64,000 bases of DNA from Chamaecyparis obtusa (GCA_027943335.1 BSBK01001879.1:468501-532500); one strand, 5' to 3'. Positions 11,643-25,100 are shown, counted from the first letter of the stretch. Program-made: numbers and translations. The notes: generated by a model not told the origin, from the letters alone.

Positions 11643-12113
11643 AATTTCAGGCTATCCTGGAAGAGCCAAAGAGTCCCACATGGACATGGTAATGTTCACC
11701 TTCTTCATGTTGTCTACAATATTGAAAGGTGTCATAGTGTGTATTCTTTGTTGTGTCTTTGGCATGATGGGCTCCACCTCTTTTGGAATTTGTCCTTCCT
11801 TGCTTGTGATGACAGGGACCTCCTTGGGTGTGATGGGATTAGCTTGCTATAGTGGCCTTGCAGATGTGGTGGCTTTGGCATTGGAATCTACTCTCTCCAT
11901 GTCTTGAGCTCTCATTTTTTCTCTTTTATAGGCAAAAAAAGAAACTTCATCATTGATTGCACTGAAGTCTGGTTGCTCCCAATTAAAGAGAGCAGTCTCA
12001 TGCTCTTGTGATTCTTGTTGAGCCACTGACCCACTGGATGAAGCCTTTGATTGAGCTTGTGAGGCATTTTGAACCATTAGAGATTGGTTCATCCATCCAT
12101 TTGAACATGTAGC

Positions 12114-13531
12114 CTAATTGTGAGGCTGATTACAAGGAAAAAACCATTCATTATCCATAGCCATATTATTTTGGCTAGGAACCATATCCCTCACTAGATT
12201 TGCAAAATTTAGAGGTGCAGGGTTATGTGGTTGGAATGGTCTCTGATTAAAACTTTGTCTTTGTCCTTGATAGCCTCCTTGGTATGGTGGCCTATTTTGT
12301 TGATAAGGCCCTTGATTCTGATATTGTTGATTAGGACCTTGGCCTTGTGGCTGAAATGGTGGTCTGATTCCTTGACCTTGCTTCTTTAGATTTGTGACCT
12401 CTTTAGTCAAGGTCTACAACAAGTTTGTCATCTCTTGCTAACTGCTCTGTTGGGTATTCTTTATTTCTTGTAGCTCTTGAGAGAAACTAGTTGTTAGCTC
12501 TTGACCAGTAGTACTAGCTTGGGGTGCTAGTATGGTGGGAATAGGGGTAAATGGGGGTACTTGTGCAAGTGAAATGGGCTAAAGGCTAGGGAAGATGGGC
12601 ATTGGAGGCCTTCTAGCAATCATGCCTGCTTGAATCAAACAATTTTCAGCCTTGACAACTATGTCAAAAGCCTAGGGTAAGGAAGTACCACCCATATAGA
12701 TTGGATCATGACAGAAATTTGACCATTCAAGCTTTGCAAGTAATATAGAAAAGCATGGTTAGCCGATGGTCTCATGGAGACTAGAATTCTATTCCATGTT
12801 TTGAGGAATCTACTATTGTAATCTGTCATTTGTTCTTGAGGGTCTCTTTTAATGGTTGTTAACTACTCAACTAGAGACAAGTTATCTGATTTATCCTCAA
12901 AATGCTTACTTAATGCATCTCCTAATTCATCCCATGAAGTAATAGAACCAACAGTTAGAGTTCTAAACCATTCAAGAGCTTTACCTTTTAGAGAGGTTGC
13001 TAATAATTTTGTGGCCACATCCTCTTGGGTTATGTTGTGTATGCTGCAAATGGTGGTCACATCTCTTATGTGCTCAAAAGCAGTTGTCTAACCTTCTCCC
13101 GTGAAATCAAGTATACTTTTTAGTGCCACCAAGGGCACATCATTATGTACAACAAAAGCTAATGGACTCCCTTGGTTTAATGGTGCAAAGGTAACCTACC
13201 TAGCCATTGTAGGAGTTGGAATCTGAAGATTAACAACTATGTGAGTTGTGTTTACTACTGGATTTGAATCTTTCTCTAGATCTCTGGTTAGAGATCTACC
13301 TCTTCTTTTGGAATGAAAGGGAAAAGGTCTCCTTTCTGAGGTATTCGATGGTGTTGATTGAACTCTCCTTGTAGGGGATGTTCTTTGAGTTGACCTACCT
13401 TTATGACTTCTTTTTGAGGGCAACTCTAAAAATTTAGTGGGCTTTGAGCTCCTAGTCTCAATCTTTCTCATAAACCTTGAACAAGGTTGGCCTAGATCTT
13501 TGAAATCAGTGGAGTCGCTAGATATACTCAA
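12114..13531 (-). pseudogene. Gag of the Tat element
   Basis: The N-terminal 110 codons are Ser/Arg/Thr-rich (SSKPTKFLELPSKRSHKGRS). The capsid-like core follows: VATKLLATSLKGKALEWFRT, ITSWDELGDALSKHFEDK and DYNSRFLKTWNRIL. These are the hallmarks of the retrotransposon gag domain. A Gln/Pro/Gly/Asn-rich tail (GPNQQYQNQGPYQQNRPPYQ) follows at about 12200-12400. No zinc knuckle was found. Several stops interrupt it, for example near 13200, 12860 and 12655. Gag forms the particle that packages element RNA. Confidence 0.85.
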
Positions 13532-13615
13532 GTACTAACCTCTCTAAGGTCTGTATTATGCAATTTTTATATTAGAGATGATATAATCTTCAAACAATAA
13601 TTTCTTTTGTCGCAT

Positions 13616-13645
13616 CGGGCATGCCATAATTGTTATACACTGGCA
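13616..13645 (-). repeat. Internal copy of the LTR/primer-binding-site junction
   Basis: CGGGCATGCCATAATTGTTATACACT here nearly repeats the true junction (13772-13796), which reads GGGCATGCCAGAATTGTTATACACT. The repeat covers the binding site and about 11 bases of the LTR end. It sits about 150 bp inside the internal region. The 5-bp-shorter analogue in the 17-46 kb composite is described separately. Confidence 0.75.
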
Positions 13646-13764
13646 CCAAGGTGGGGTATCCTTGAGCTTGAGTCTATACTGATAGTCCTTGTGTATTGAA
13701 CTTCCTTAATCATTTTGAAAATGAACCAATAGGAGCACCTTTAAACTTCAATCTGATCTTTGTA

Positions 13765-13782
13765 GTCCCACTGGGCATGCCA
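13765..13782 (-). other. Primer-binding site of the Tat element
   Basis: Four bases inside the 5' LTR end the minus strand reads TGGCATGCCCAGTGGGAC, the position and TGG start expected of a tRNA primer-binding site. The form resembles those of Tat/Ogre elements. I do not assign the tRNA species. Confidence 0.7.
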
Positions 13783-13786
13783 GAAT

Positions 13787-16533
13787 TGTTATACACTAAG
13801 TTTGCCCCCTTGTTTCAAGCTCTCGTAGTCTTGATAACCTAGTATAACATGGGAATCATCTCCAGGTTGTGGGACCTATGCTAACTGAGATGAGACCTCC
13901 AGGTTCTAGGCTAGCTCCTCTTGGATAATCACCTTAATTTTCTTCTAGACATGAAAAGTAAACTTTTCAGGGAAAGGGATAGGAGGAATTCTTGGAAAGG
14001 GAAATGACTGAAAGCAAACTACCTACTAGTTGATACACCAAAATTAGGGTATGAATTGTAGCATAGAGGGATAGAATCAATGAAAGGCTTAGGTCTAGTA
14101 GGTCACAACTTACTGAATAGGCTTGCATAAGTGTTTCATAGGAGGGCCTGAACATGAGACACAACCTATGACCTGCAAGCAGACATTCACTTCTGCAACT
14201 TGGTGTAGGATTGAGACAAGACTATTAGGAGGCTGAAGTATACCCACAAAAAAAAAATCTAAATCAGATCAAACACAATAAAACACACAATTATAGAAAG
14301 TAAGAGGGATCAAGAACCCTAAGTTGTCATTGAAAACATGCATAGACTTCAATTCATTAAGAGATGATTCAGACAAGGAAGCATAGGGACTTGAAGAATT
14401 GTCACAAAATACCTCTGTAATGTTTGAATAATCAATGGGAGATTATAAAGAGTAGAAGACCAGAGGGTAGAAAAGATACCACGGATAGCCTTCTTAGAAA
14501 GGATGACTTTCTTTCAAAAGTGGACTCTCTCCTTTGCAAAATCTGAACTCTTTGGGCACTAAGGTTCCAAAATACAATATATACATCTCAACTACACATA
14601 GGTAGGAGTCAAAAACCTAACTAGGGTTACATAATCCTACATATAATAATCAAACCCTAGCTGCCATCAAATATGATCATAAATACATCTCTGTAATACT
14701 ATGGCCGATCAGATATTGTGTGCCCATCTCTGTACTGCATCAATCCGCGGACAAGCAACCTGGATCCATCAAATTTTCTACAACAGGCCCGCCACGAATG
14801 CCAAAATGGTACCTTGCAGGGATAAGAAATGACTCATGACAACCACCTAGGCCTCCTCATCATCTTCTTCAACTGCAAATGTCCTGCAAACATAAATTTC
14901 TTAGCTACCTCACCAGCCGCAGCTTGTTTGAATCAATCAGTGGCTGAAAACCCTCTACAGAGATATTTGAATTTGGATTATAATGGCTAGCCCGTCATTT
15001 TAAAATGTGTCTGTCGATATCTTTTATTTCTTGGCAGATGGACGGCTCAAATCAACTTTACAACAATTGCGAACCTCCTTGAAAAGTCAAAAATCCGCAT
15101 CAGCATGTTTGGACCAATGAGATTCAAGCATATGAACATGTTTGCTAGCTTGGACCCACTTGACTTTTGTCTTCTTAAGTCACAAAGAAATCTTTAAACC
15201 GCAGGCCCAGACTTGCCACTTGTCACTCTTCTATTCATTCTGACCACTTTGTAGGCATACACCTCGGCACTTCTCTGACATCGCACCCACTGAGAACAAG
15301 ATTCCAATCCAGCGGCGGGTGCATGATGTCATGGCCCTCGAATATTACTTCTAATCATGTGCCAACCATAGATCCTGTTAGAACTGGGATCCCACTAACA
15401 CACGGGTCCACCTACAAATCCTCATCAGCTCACAGCAACCAATCATATTTGAGCAAGTCAGCAACACACAACACTAGCCCCACTTGACATTCATCCTTAC
15501 ATCAACCAATAGGAAAATGACATATCACCCTAACCTAGCCTTGGACCCACTGATAGGACTTGAACACTTGGCAGATTGAATGGTGGGTGCATGTCCGCAT
15601 GTGTCAGAAAACCTCTTTGCAAAGATACGCCAACCATCGATCTTCATCCTTCTAACATCCTTGCAGAGACTCTAACATGGCCCCACTAACAAATCTTAGT
15701 CATCGCTATGTGGACCAATAGAAGACGAGCACATCAGAAAATGAGGATCCACCCACAAGGCTCTGACAATAAAGTGAAATCAACGGTCGACGCATAATCT
15801 CATGGCTCTAACACAACCCATGAGATCATGCACCAGCCATAGGATTAAAAGGAACACAGTCTATCGAGCATGCTCTAACAAGGTTACACATCACAACCTT
15901 CAGCCAATTAGGAGCTTCCACATAGGATGACATGGCAATGGACCCACTAAAGCTTTGAAGCACAACACACTTGGAAGATCAATGGTTGTCGCAAGATTGC
16001 AAGCCGCTGACAGACCCTTTGCGAACTTATGATGACTGTTGATTTTGCTAGACTAGGACCCCATAAATCTGAGACCGCCAGATCAATTTAGCGATTATGC
16101 AACTGAAGAAAGATAACTGCTTCGCTGGGTCACTGGCTGTTACGTGGTCACCATGAAACATTAAGCGACTGAGAGAATCACTGTAGTCGCCGAATCGCCA
16201 AATGGAAAAGGTAACCGTCGGGGAAATAAGAGAATAGGTGACCGACCAATAAGAATTTAGTGCACATGTGTATTGAGGGACTTAAGTGGCCGATAAAGCA
16301 ACAGTGAATTATAACAAGGCTTAGGGTTTTTTTGAGGGTTTGGCCTATAACGGCTAGTTTTATGAATATTTAAAGGACTTTTCACCTAGCCAGGGACCTA
16401 AAAAATAGTTGCAGAGACCAGGGGGAATAGATAAAGCCATGAAATTTTTTGGAGCTTCTTATAGGACTGAGGAGATGAAGGTCTGACATAAAAACCAAGG
16501 CCAAATTTGAATGGAAGGAAAATTAGGGCAATA
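13787..16533 (-). repeat. 5' LTR of the Tat element (2747 bp)
   Basis: Partner of 4409-7154. The last bases on the plus strand read GGGCAATA where the partner has GAGCAACA, so the terminal TG/CA dinucleotide has mutated. A TATATATT run on the minus strand near 14576-14584 is a candidate promoter element. It contains no conserved ORF. Confidence 0.9.
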
Positions 16534-17277
16534 GTGTAATGTTGATGGTTATGCTAAAGGCAACTCGAAGATCTCTACTACTATAATATTTATAAGGGAT
16601 TGGAATGGGTCTTTAATTAAAAGATTCAACAAAAATATCAGGGTTAAAACCAACAACCATGTTGAAACTATGGCTTCCTAGTAGGGTATAAAATATTTAA
16701 AATACCTAAATTATGACAATGTAATATTAGAGGGGGACTCTAAAATGATCATGGATCATTTGTAGCATAATGATAGTTTCCCTTGGTACATATCAAGTCT
16801 GAAAGATGAGCGTAAAATAATGCTCTCTACTTTTAGTCAATATAAGATCCTCAACACTCTTAGGTAGGGTAATATATCTATAGACTATATGACCAATTGG
16901 GGCCTCAACTCCCCAGATTTGTGTTATATCACGTGTGAACAATGCCCTCAAAGACTTAAATATATTTTGGCCAATAAAAGAAAAAAATATTAGACTTATG
17001 CTTCTCTAATATTGGTGGAAGGTGTATATTTTCATTAAGTTTCTGATGATCATTCTTAGTACTTTTCCTCTGAATAATCATTTTGAGTTGTATATCATGG
17101 ATGACAAGTTTATTTGCCTATCATTTTTAATGAGAAATTCTAGTTTTTTAAAACATTTATAGGGAAATGGTTACATAGAGAAGACACACATTAAAGGTAG
17201 GAAAATGGAATTTTTAGTCATTATTTTAATGAGCAATGGATATCCAAGTGATATTATAAATAAGGTTATAAATAATC
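16534..17277 (+). pseudogene. Decayed RNase H domain of an old host retroelement
   Basis: The plus-strand frame reads CNVDGYAKGNSKISTTIIFI, RDWNGSLIKRFNKN, ETMAS, two stops, then YDNVILEGDSKMIMDHL. This matches the plant RNase H fold, with Asp in VDGYAKGN, Glu in VETMA and Asp in EGDSK visible. In plant LINEs such a domain closes ORF2. It is interrupted on its left by the Tat element and on its right by the three-LTR composite, whose target duplication TAATC is at 17273-17277. The distal 300 bp have a weaker open frame (MEFLVIILMSNGYPSDIINK). The domain is clear; the LINE assignment is inference. Confidence 0.65.
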
Positions 17278-20200
17278 TATTGGTTCTTGGAATGGATTTT
17301 ACACTCCATGAGACACCAATATACCTAAGACTAATTTTGGGAATGGTCAGTTCTAAATATAGGGAAATCTATAGGTAACTAGACCAACTATAGGGACAAG
17401 ACTACCCTCTATACTTCTGACTCTATAGAACCAAGGTGGGTGCACCTAATCCAGTAAATGAAACACTCTTTACAATACCAAGACTGGATTGAAAAAGTAG
17501 ATAATAGAAAGAAAGTACTAAATGATAACCATTCATTCATTGACTCTCCATTGCTATGAAATAATTGAGGCTTAAATACATAAAACTAAAAGGATTGAAA
17601 GGATTTGATTTAAATTTTGTAGAATACAACACATCCGAACCAGACATACACCAACATAGAGTTTACTTGTTTCAGATCAGTGCCTTATCCATTGGGAAAA
17701 TCATCTAGTGCACTGTAGAATACACAAACTGATTACTATCATTTCATCAAAAATCCAAGTTATAAATGCAAATACCCAGAACCATACTACTTACAAAAAT
17801 CCCTGTGCAAACCCCATGAACTTGTGTATCATGTAAAGCATATTTTAATCTGATTAAAACTAGAACTGAAGACAAATAACACATACATAGATAAACTCCA
17901 TACAAAGAATCAAAACATCCAAAACCCATAAAACTTGACACAGATGGAGAGAAATGGAACTGAAAACTTGAATTAAGAATGAGGACCTAAGCCTCTGTAT
18001 ACACCTTTCTTGAAGATTCAAATCCACTTAGACAACATGCAAAAGATCTACAACCTCCTACTCAATTTTGATACAAACTGGACTGAAAATGTCGTACTCC
18101 TTGACTAAAGGTTCAGGATGTAACCTTGTGAACCAGAAAACCAGAAGCCTCTGTAAATGGTCTTGGAAATCCATATATAGGATTGCAACAAGCTTAGGAC
18201 CATTTAGGGATTTTTTAGGGCAACACAGTCGACCCTAAGACCATCCAAAATATCTCAGATAAATCTGATATCATTTACATTCTAGAACATCTTTTTACAA
18301 AATATGTTCATTCTTACCCAAATCTAATCTTAGAATACATAGTCCATTACTGCTCTTACCAAACTGGTCGAATCTGATTTTTAACAATGCCATTGTATTC
18401 CTCTTCTTCTGGCATTTCTAAAAACATATAATACTTATATATTTGGGCAAAAAATGATTTTTGAAGACATTTTTCCATGAATAGTCTACATCATTTAAAT
18501 GTTTGATTTATTTATATTGTGTAGACTATATAAATTCATTTTTTGATCTTTGTTGCAATTTCAAAATTCCAAGGTGGGCCCTATGTGACATGTGGCACCA
18601 CATGAATGGGTCAATCAGCCACCTCATCTACCTTGCTGGATCTATGCACACACCTATGACACATGTCGCTCTGTGATTGGCTCCTCTCGCTGATCGGGTG
18701 TCCACTTTAGACATCCTTGCCACCTAGTCGGTTGCCACATGGTAGCATGTCACTGATCTACAAAGATAACTATCATGCATCTTCATTTTTTCAGAATAGT
18801 GCCATCCATCGATCTGGCACACATCCTGAGGAAGTCAGCTAGCTGATGATCTCACTGCTCTATCATCGGTCCCCCACCACATGTCATATTTTGATTTTCC
18901 TATAATCTCCACTTGGCACCAAATGCATCTCCCTGCCACATTCATAGGTGACACATGTCACCATGTCCCTATTTTGTAGAGGTATCCTCTGGGCACCTTC
19001 ATCTTTGCGAGTCAGTGACGATCATTAGATCTAGCACACATCCCAATGCATTGATTCTACACACTATCAAAATTTCATTGGCATGTGTAACCCAATGTTG
19101 ACTCATCATCCACTTCATTCGCCAACCGAGCAGCTCGATCCTCCTGCACACGAGAGAGCCCTCCAAAAAGGCATCTACTTTAGACACCATATGATCGTTT
19201 GTTTGGGTATTTGAATATCTTTTCTCGCTTTCACATAGCTAATGTGGGATAAATCCCTCTTCAAATATAACATATTTCCTTCAAAATTTTACCTTGGAAT
19301 TTGTACCCAGCTGGGCCCACCAGATGTGGCCAGCTCCACACATTCTTTCCTCTTCATTCTCTACCTCATACTATGGCAACATTTGTTTAAAACATTTCTA
19401 AAACCCTCAACTACATACATGTGGGATTAAAACCCAAATAATGATCAAACATTACAATGTTCCATACCTACGCGTGAGCCTTGGTTCTTATCTTCTCCCT
19501 ACTAGTGTGCATGAGAGAAAGGCCTGGCAGCACCAACTCTCTTTGCACACACCCCACATTTGTTACCTTTTGATTTGGCCTGCAAGCCAACACCCAAAGG
19601 GGCACACATAAGGCTGGAAGCCTTACCCAAGCCCAATTTTCCTTCCTTAGTGTGTATGTTGCTTCCCTTACAAAGACTCAGACCTCCTTCAAAATCATGC
19701 ATACATCATACAAGATGGGGGGAGACACATATTTAAATAAAACTTAATACCAATTGTCCCACACAAGACTGCATATGCTGCGTATATTGCTTTGTGTATC
19801 TTAGCTTGCATAATGCACAACCTCCTCTTTGAGCATTCATGTAGCCCCTTGGTGGATAGTGCACACTTTGGTCAATGCAAGCACACAAAGATTTTTCTCC
19901 TCCACGTTCCTTGCTCATAAGAAATGGAGAAAGTATTGTTTGTGAGACATACACTCCTCAATCAACCCACAACTTTAACAAATTTTGTGAGTATCATTGC
20001 CTGTAAACAAATCTGTAGTCCCAAACCTTTCATACACAAGAGTGAATTCATGCTTATGAGCAAGATCAGTTTTAAAACTCATTGATGTGCACCCCTTCAT
20101 TTCTTGATGTGCATAGCACCAAGGAAACTCACAGCTTACAATCTGGTGCATATAGATATTTAAAAGTGTGCCCAGTTTTTCAAAAGATATGTTTAATACT

Positions 20201-21965
20201 TTCGTTTACTTTGCAACCTTCATTTATGAGACTTGCAGTCTCCTTTTCCTTCCCTTTATGCTGCAACAGTAGCTTATATGGAGGCTCACGTAGCCTCTCC
20301 ACTCATGTGAGTCATCCTTTAGTTTTAACATGTAGCATTTCAGTTATCATGTAGCACTCCATTTTAATTAAAAGGTGAATGTCGACATTAACATAAAACC
20401 ATGCTTGTGATATTTCGGTAACCCCCGGATGTAAGAACAATACCATTCACAAAGAAAAATCTGGATGCATCATATTTTATTTTATTATGTTGTCTCTGGA
20501 ATCATTCCTCTCAAAATGTCATACAATCATCTGCAAGAAACCGATAGAGGTCCCTTTAAAATAATGGGACAGGCTGGACCCCAAGCGGGTCTGGCCTAAA
20601 AAGTTTTTGAATTCAAACAACCGGCCCCAAAATCATCCAGAATGACTGGCATCTGCAACTAGATCTAATCCAGACAACCAGAAACTTTAAAAAGTTTCAA
20701 TTTCCATCATTTTGCCAGTCAACAAATTTGAATAAAATGCCTCCAATCGTGCCATTTAAAGACTAATCAAAACATATTACTAAAAGATGAAACTGGGTGG
20801 ATAAGAACCTTGTGCTACAAAGAAACATCTCGTCAAAGGGATTCACCAAAAAAATAATGAGGTGGGAGATTTTAAAAGTTGAATATACCTGTTCAGAATT
20901 GTGGGAAATTGCAAACTGAAAACACCGTGGACTGCCACAAAAGGAGATAAATTAAAAATATCAAACAAAGAGCTGAGGGCACACCAATAAAATTGGAAGA
21001 AGCCTCATATACAATTATCACAAAAAACAACCCTCAACTGAAGACAAGAATCTAACCAAAAACTATGAAGTTAAGAAAATGGCTACTTTATAGAATTATT
21101 CCATCCACACTTTTTATCATTATTGAACACCTTTTTACTTGACCTTGCAATCCGATCAAATGGAACTCTTAGGGTTTGAAACCTTGGATGATTGATCTCT
21201 ATCACACATAAAAACAAGTCTATAATCATATTTTCAGGATGATAAAATGATTCTCCAAAAATAAATTTCAAATTCAGCCACTTAGAACATCCTGAACTGA
21301 AAGGCAGTGAAATAGTAGAAGTTGCATCTGGAACTGTCTGAGGAAATGGGTCAAACGGATTCATCATAGTCTGAAACTTATCAAGGGAAAATATTTTCAT
21401 TTCTATAGTATGGAACATCATTCAATTATGTTTTACCTCAAACCGAGTGCAAATGGCAAGACCCCAAATTAAGGCACTCAGAAAATTGAATTGTACACTC
21501 CTGGAGAAACTTAGCAATATGCAAACGGAAAGGCTCTGGCAAACATGTCAAATGAGCACATGGGGGGCTGAAAATTGGTATGGACATTCTTTCTCATTCC
21601 TAAAACATGATTCAACAACTCTCATGTCATAAATATCAACCAAGTGTCAGATGTAAACCTTCAAAGTAGGCCCCTCAGTAAAAACCATACAAAATGTAAA
21701 GTGCAGATTTGTAGAATGCCCTTCAAATGGGCACCCTCAAAACTTGTCCAAATTGAGATCTGGGAGTTGTGACCAACTATATGTGCCAAATGAAATGAGA
21801 GAAACACATTTCCTAAGCCCCATTCCATTAAAATCAATAGGTCTATCTTTGTATGTACTTGAACCTGGGTCCTTTTAAACTGTTCTTTTTAAGCACTAAA
21901 CACTACCTTAGGAAAATTCTCTGATTATGGGCTCAAAAATATCTAGATTTTTCAGAGTACCAACA
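17278..21965 (-). repeat. Left outer giant LTR (4688 bp)
   Basis: The plus strand starts TATTGGTTCTTGG (other copies start TGTTGG, so the terminal G has mutated) and ends CAGAGTACCAACA. A minus-strand TATA motif lies at about 18171-18181 (CTATATATGG). This would make U3 about 3.8 kb and R plus U5 about 0.9 kb. It contains a 112-codon minus-strand frame (21083-21421) that is largely kept in the other LTRs. It shares with the right outer LTR about 100 bp that the middle LTR lacks. Confidence 0.9.
21083..21421 (-). CDS. Short ORF inside the giant LTR, no recognised function
   Basis: 112 codons from ATG to TAG. The same frame can be followed in the right outer LTR (about 44925-45262) with the same start (MMFHTI) and same end (NN-x-x-K, stop) and one internal stop. 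It is also found in the middle LTR (about 30160-30497) with stops. Kept segments include DKFQTM, NPFDPFPQTV, SLPFSSGCSKWL and RFQTLRVPFDRIARSSKK. No domain recognised, no signal peptide or membrane segment. It could be a captured host exon or a chance frame in a slowly diverging LTR. Confidence refers to the frame being real rather than to translation. Confidence 0.3.
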   Translation of the reverse strand: MMFHTIEMKIFSLDKFQTMMNPFDPFPQTVPDATSTISLPFSSGCSKWLNLKFIFGESFYHPENMIIDLFLCVIEINHPRFQTLRVPFDRIARSSKKVFNNDKKCGWNNSIK

Positions 21966-22161
21966 ATGTCTCTAGTTTGGGATGCATGCCCCTTGTGGGC
22001 ATGTAGAGAATTTTGAATCTTTGGTACAACAGACCACTCAAAAATGAAAATTGACTTCTTTCTCTCTTTCAAAAATAGGGAACCTTACTGAAAGAAACTA
22101 ACCACACAACTGAAAGAAAGAAATTGTATAATATATACATCACTTGCAAAGGCTCAAAGCC

Positions 22162-25100
22162 TCAAAAATGGAACCACTTCTTACCTCTATCATATATATG
22201 GTTTTCATCCATATATGAGACAAGCCGCTTAAAAAACTTTTGACAAACATGCTCCCAACATATATAAAAATTTTTGAGTTGAAAGATAATCATGTACTTA
22301 TCACAACCAATACACTTCCGGTCACAACCATCATCATGTTCATATTCCAAAAAACATGGAAGATCCTTTACCTTATCTTGATGTTGACTAAAAATATCAG
22401 GTCTATCTAGTAATGCATCAAAAGATGAGCTATAATGACCATCATGCATTACTAAAAACTCACCCGGTTGAAAATAAACCAGATCTTCAGACTTATCTTC
22501 ATGAGATATTTCAACTATTGAAAAACTTAGTTCCTCTAGGATATACTCCCAATCTGAATCATGAACCAAGTACAAACCTATTTCATCATCATTATAACAC
22601 ATGAACAACTGATATGTACTATCATTTTTGTCAAGAAATTTACTATCCTCATCACTGTCAGACTCATTGTCATACTTATCAAAAGAAGGAAAAGAAAATG
22701 AACAAGAAACTTGTTCATCATTTGAATATTCATAACAGGACAACATACTGTCATGATCTCCATTCATCTCGTTAATCAGTTGAGAAGAGAAATATTGCAA
22801 TTCAATCCAGTGGCTGCAGTTATCAATCTTAACTTGCTCATTAGTTTCTGAAGAAGCAATCAGGTCATTTATAAGATTGGTTTGCAAGCTAAGGGGAAAC
22901 ATCTCCTCATGAAATGATTGAAAACCAACACCTTTCTCACAACTATCAATGTCTTGCACACATAAACCTAGATCATCAAGCAATGTTTCTTCTAAAACTT
23001 GTAGGGATGAGAGATTACATTCAAATTTATCACTTTCCTTAGTACTCTGATTTACACAAGAATCTCTGACATTAAACTCATCAAAATCTTAATCTATACC
23101 AGCATATGAATCCTCATAGTCATCATACATTACACTCGTATATTCCTTACATTCATATGCATCATAATCTTTATTTGTGTCTAATCTCTGAAAATCAGTT
23201 TCTAAGAGGTCTGGGATTTTCTCACTGCTTAGTGTACATTGGATTTCATTTTCATTCTCTTTGGCTTCATGCTTGATGCTACAAACCTTCTTCTTGTTTG
23301 GAATAGGGGTTGCAAACTCTTGGCTCAAGTGATCTTGTGCAAAACCATCATTGTAACAAATTTCATCTGCATCATAATTATCTCTTTTCCGTTTGCACAA
23401 ATCTTTCTTATACTAAGATAATAAAATTGTTCTCTTATGCTGATAAAAAGAAAGGTCTAAAAACCTTTTAATAGAAACATTATCAACTGTGAACTCTTCC
23501 TCATCATCTTCATATTCACTAAATTCACTCTCAACATCATAATCTTTATCATTGGCACAAAAGGAAAGAACTTCATCATTTTTATTTTCCCAAGGATCCC
23601 CATAAGAAAACCTTTCTTTCATGTCATCATAATCTAATTTTTTATCCCTTGAAGAACACATTTCCATATCCAGAACAAAATCACAATCAATGTAAAATTT
23701 GGAACCATTAGATATGTTGTTCTGACTTTTTAGCTCTGTACATGGAAAGCAATCACACCATTATTGCATGTTTGAACATCTAAAGAGAAGCTCTGAAGTT
23801 CAACCATATGCATATCAAACAAGTCTTCAAGAAAATAATTTTGAAGTGTAACTCATAGCTTTAAATTGAAATCATCTCGAGAGACATCATTATGCTAAAC
23901 TAAAAAAATGAAAGATTCATATTCTGCTTGGTAATTGATATGTTTTTGCTAGCTTGTTTCAACATCCTCTAAAAATAGAGCACTATCACTTTGTAAATCA
24001 AAATCTTGGAGGAAAAAGCACTCCTTTGGCTTAAACAAACAATCTGATATAGAATTTGAAATGTCATCGAGCTTTTCATTGAGTGTTTGAAATTGTAGGT
24101 CAAACAAATCAACAAACAACCCGCTACACATGCTCTTCTTTTGGCATACGTCTCCCTGACATAATTCACTAATGTAGGGAAAAATGTTAGCACTATTAAC
24201 TTCTTGATGAGACACTGACTTTATATCATTGACAATATCAAAATCTTTAGTATCTAAATCAAACCAACTGACTTCCATTTCTGATTCAAGGGCAAATTGA
24301 ACTACCATGGTTTCATATTAGAGCTCATAGAAGTCTTCATCTATCTTATGATCAACAATTTCATATGGTAAATCAAAAGCTGAAAACATACAAACTGAAA
24401 AATCAGTTTCATCACCACTGTTATCTGAAACATAAGAATTCATTATTTCTCTATTCGTGTCATCTTTTTCACAATCACTTCCACCACATGGAAACTGTTC
24501 ATTTTCTTCACAAGGCTATCCATAAACGATTACCTTGTCTTCAAGAAGATCAAAATTATTCTGGCTCCTTGAATCTTCTTCTTCACTATCAGTACCACTG
24601 AAAACTAATAGAACTTCATCACTTGGGGCTTTATCATCATCATCTGATGAAAGATCTGCCCCCTGTTCATTTTCATTACTTGACTACAAAAAATAAGTCT
24701 CTATGACCTCACAACTAGAAGAACTAGTTTCAAATCTACTTGGTGTATACCCCTTGTATATATCTATCTATGCATCAATAAAATGTTTCAATTCTTCACT
24801 AACCATGTTAACTTCTATATCAGGGACACTCATTGTTTGCTACAAATTTTCTTCATTCATATTCTGTTCAAAAGTATAACTTGAAACATGATCAGTAAGA
24901 TCGACAAAGATGGAAACCTTTTGACATTGAGTTTCATTTGTTGATTTACATCTATCTTCTTTGGTTGGAACATTATGACAATGGACTCCAACAGATAAAA
25001 ACCCTTTGGCAATTTTATATCTCAAATTAATTTCAATGTCTATTGTTGTCATAAAAGCCTAATGTAAATTATGTGGCTCTTAATTTCTTAACAAGAAGCT

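Larger units (their letters stand above)
4409..16533 (-). mobile_element. Tat-type Ty3/gypsy retrotransposon with 2.75-kb LTRs and an extra RNase H
   Basis: A 12,125-bp element on the minus strand. LTRs of 2746 and 2747 bp (TGTT...ACA on the plus strand) bound a 6.6-kb internal region. Read 5' to 3' on the minus strand it holds primer-binding site, gag, protease, archaeal-type RNase H, reverse transcriptase with its own RNase H, and integrase. This order and the double RNase H are known from the plant Tat/Ogre lineage. Target-site duplication is imperfect: GTGAC before 4409, GTGTA after 16533. All coding regions carry stops, so the copy is dead. It interrupts an older RNase H-bearing repeat (4261-4408 / 16534-17277). 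Confidence 0.92.
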
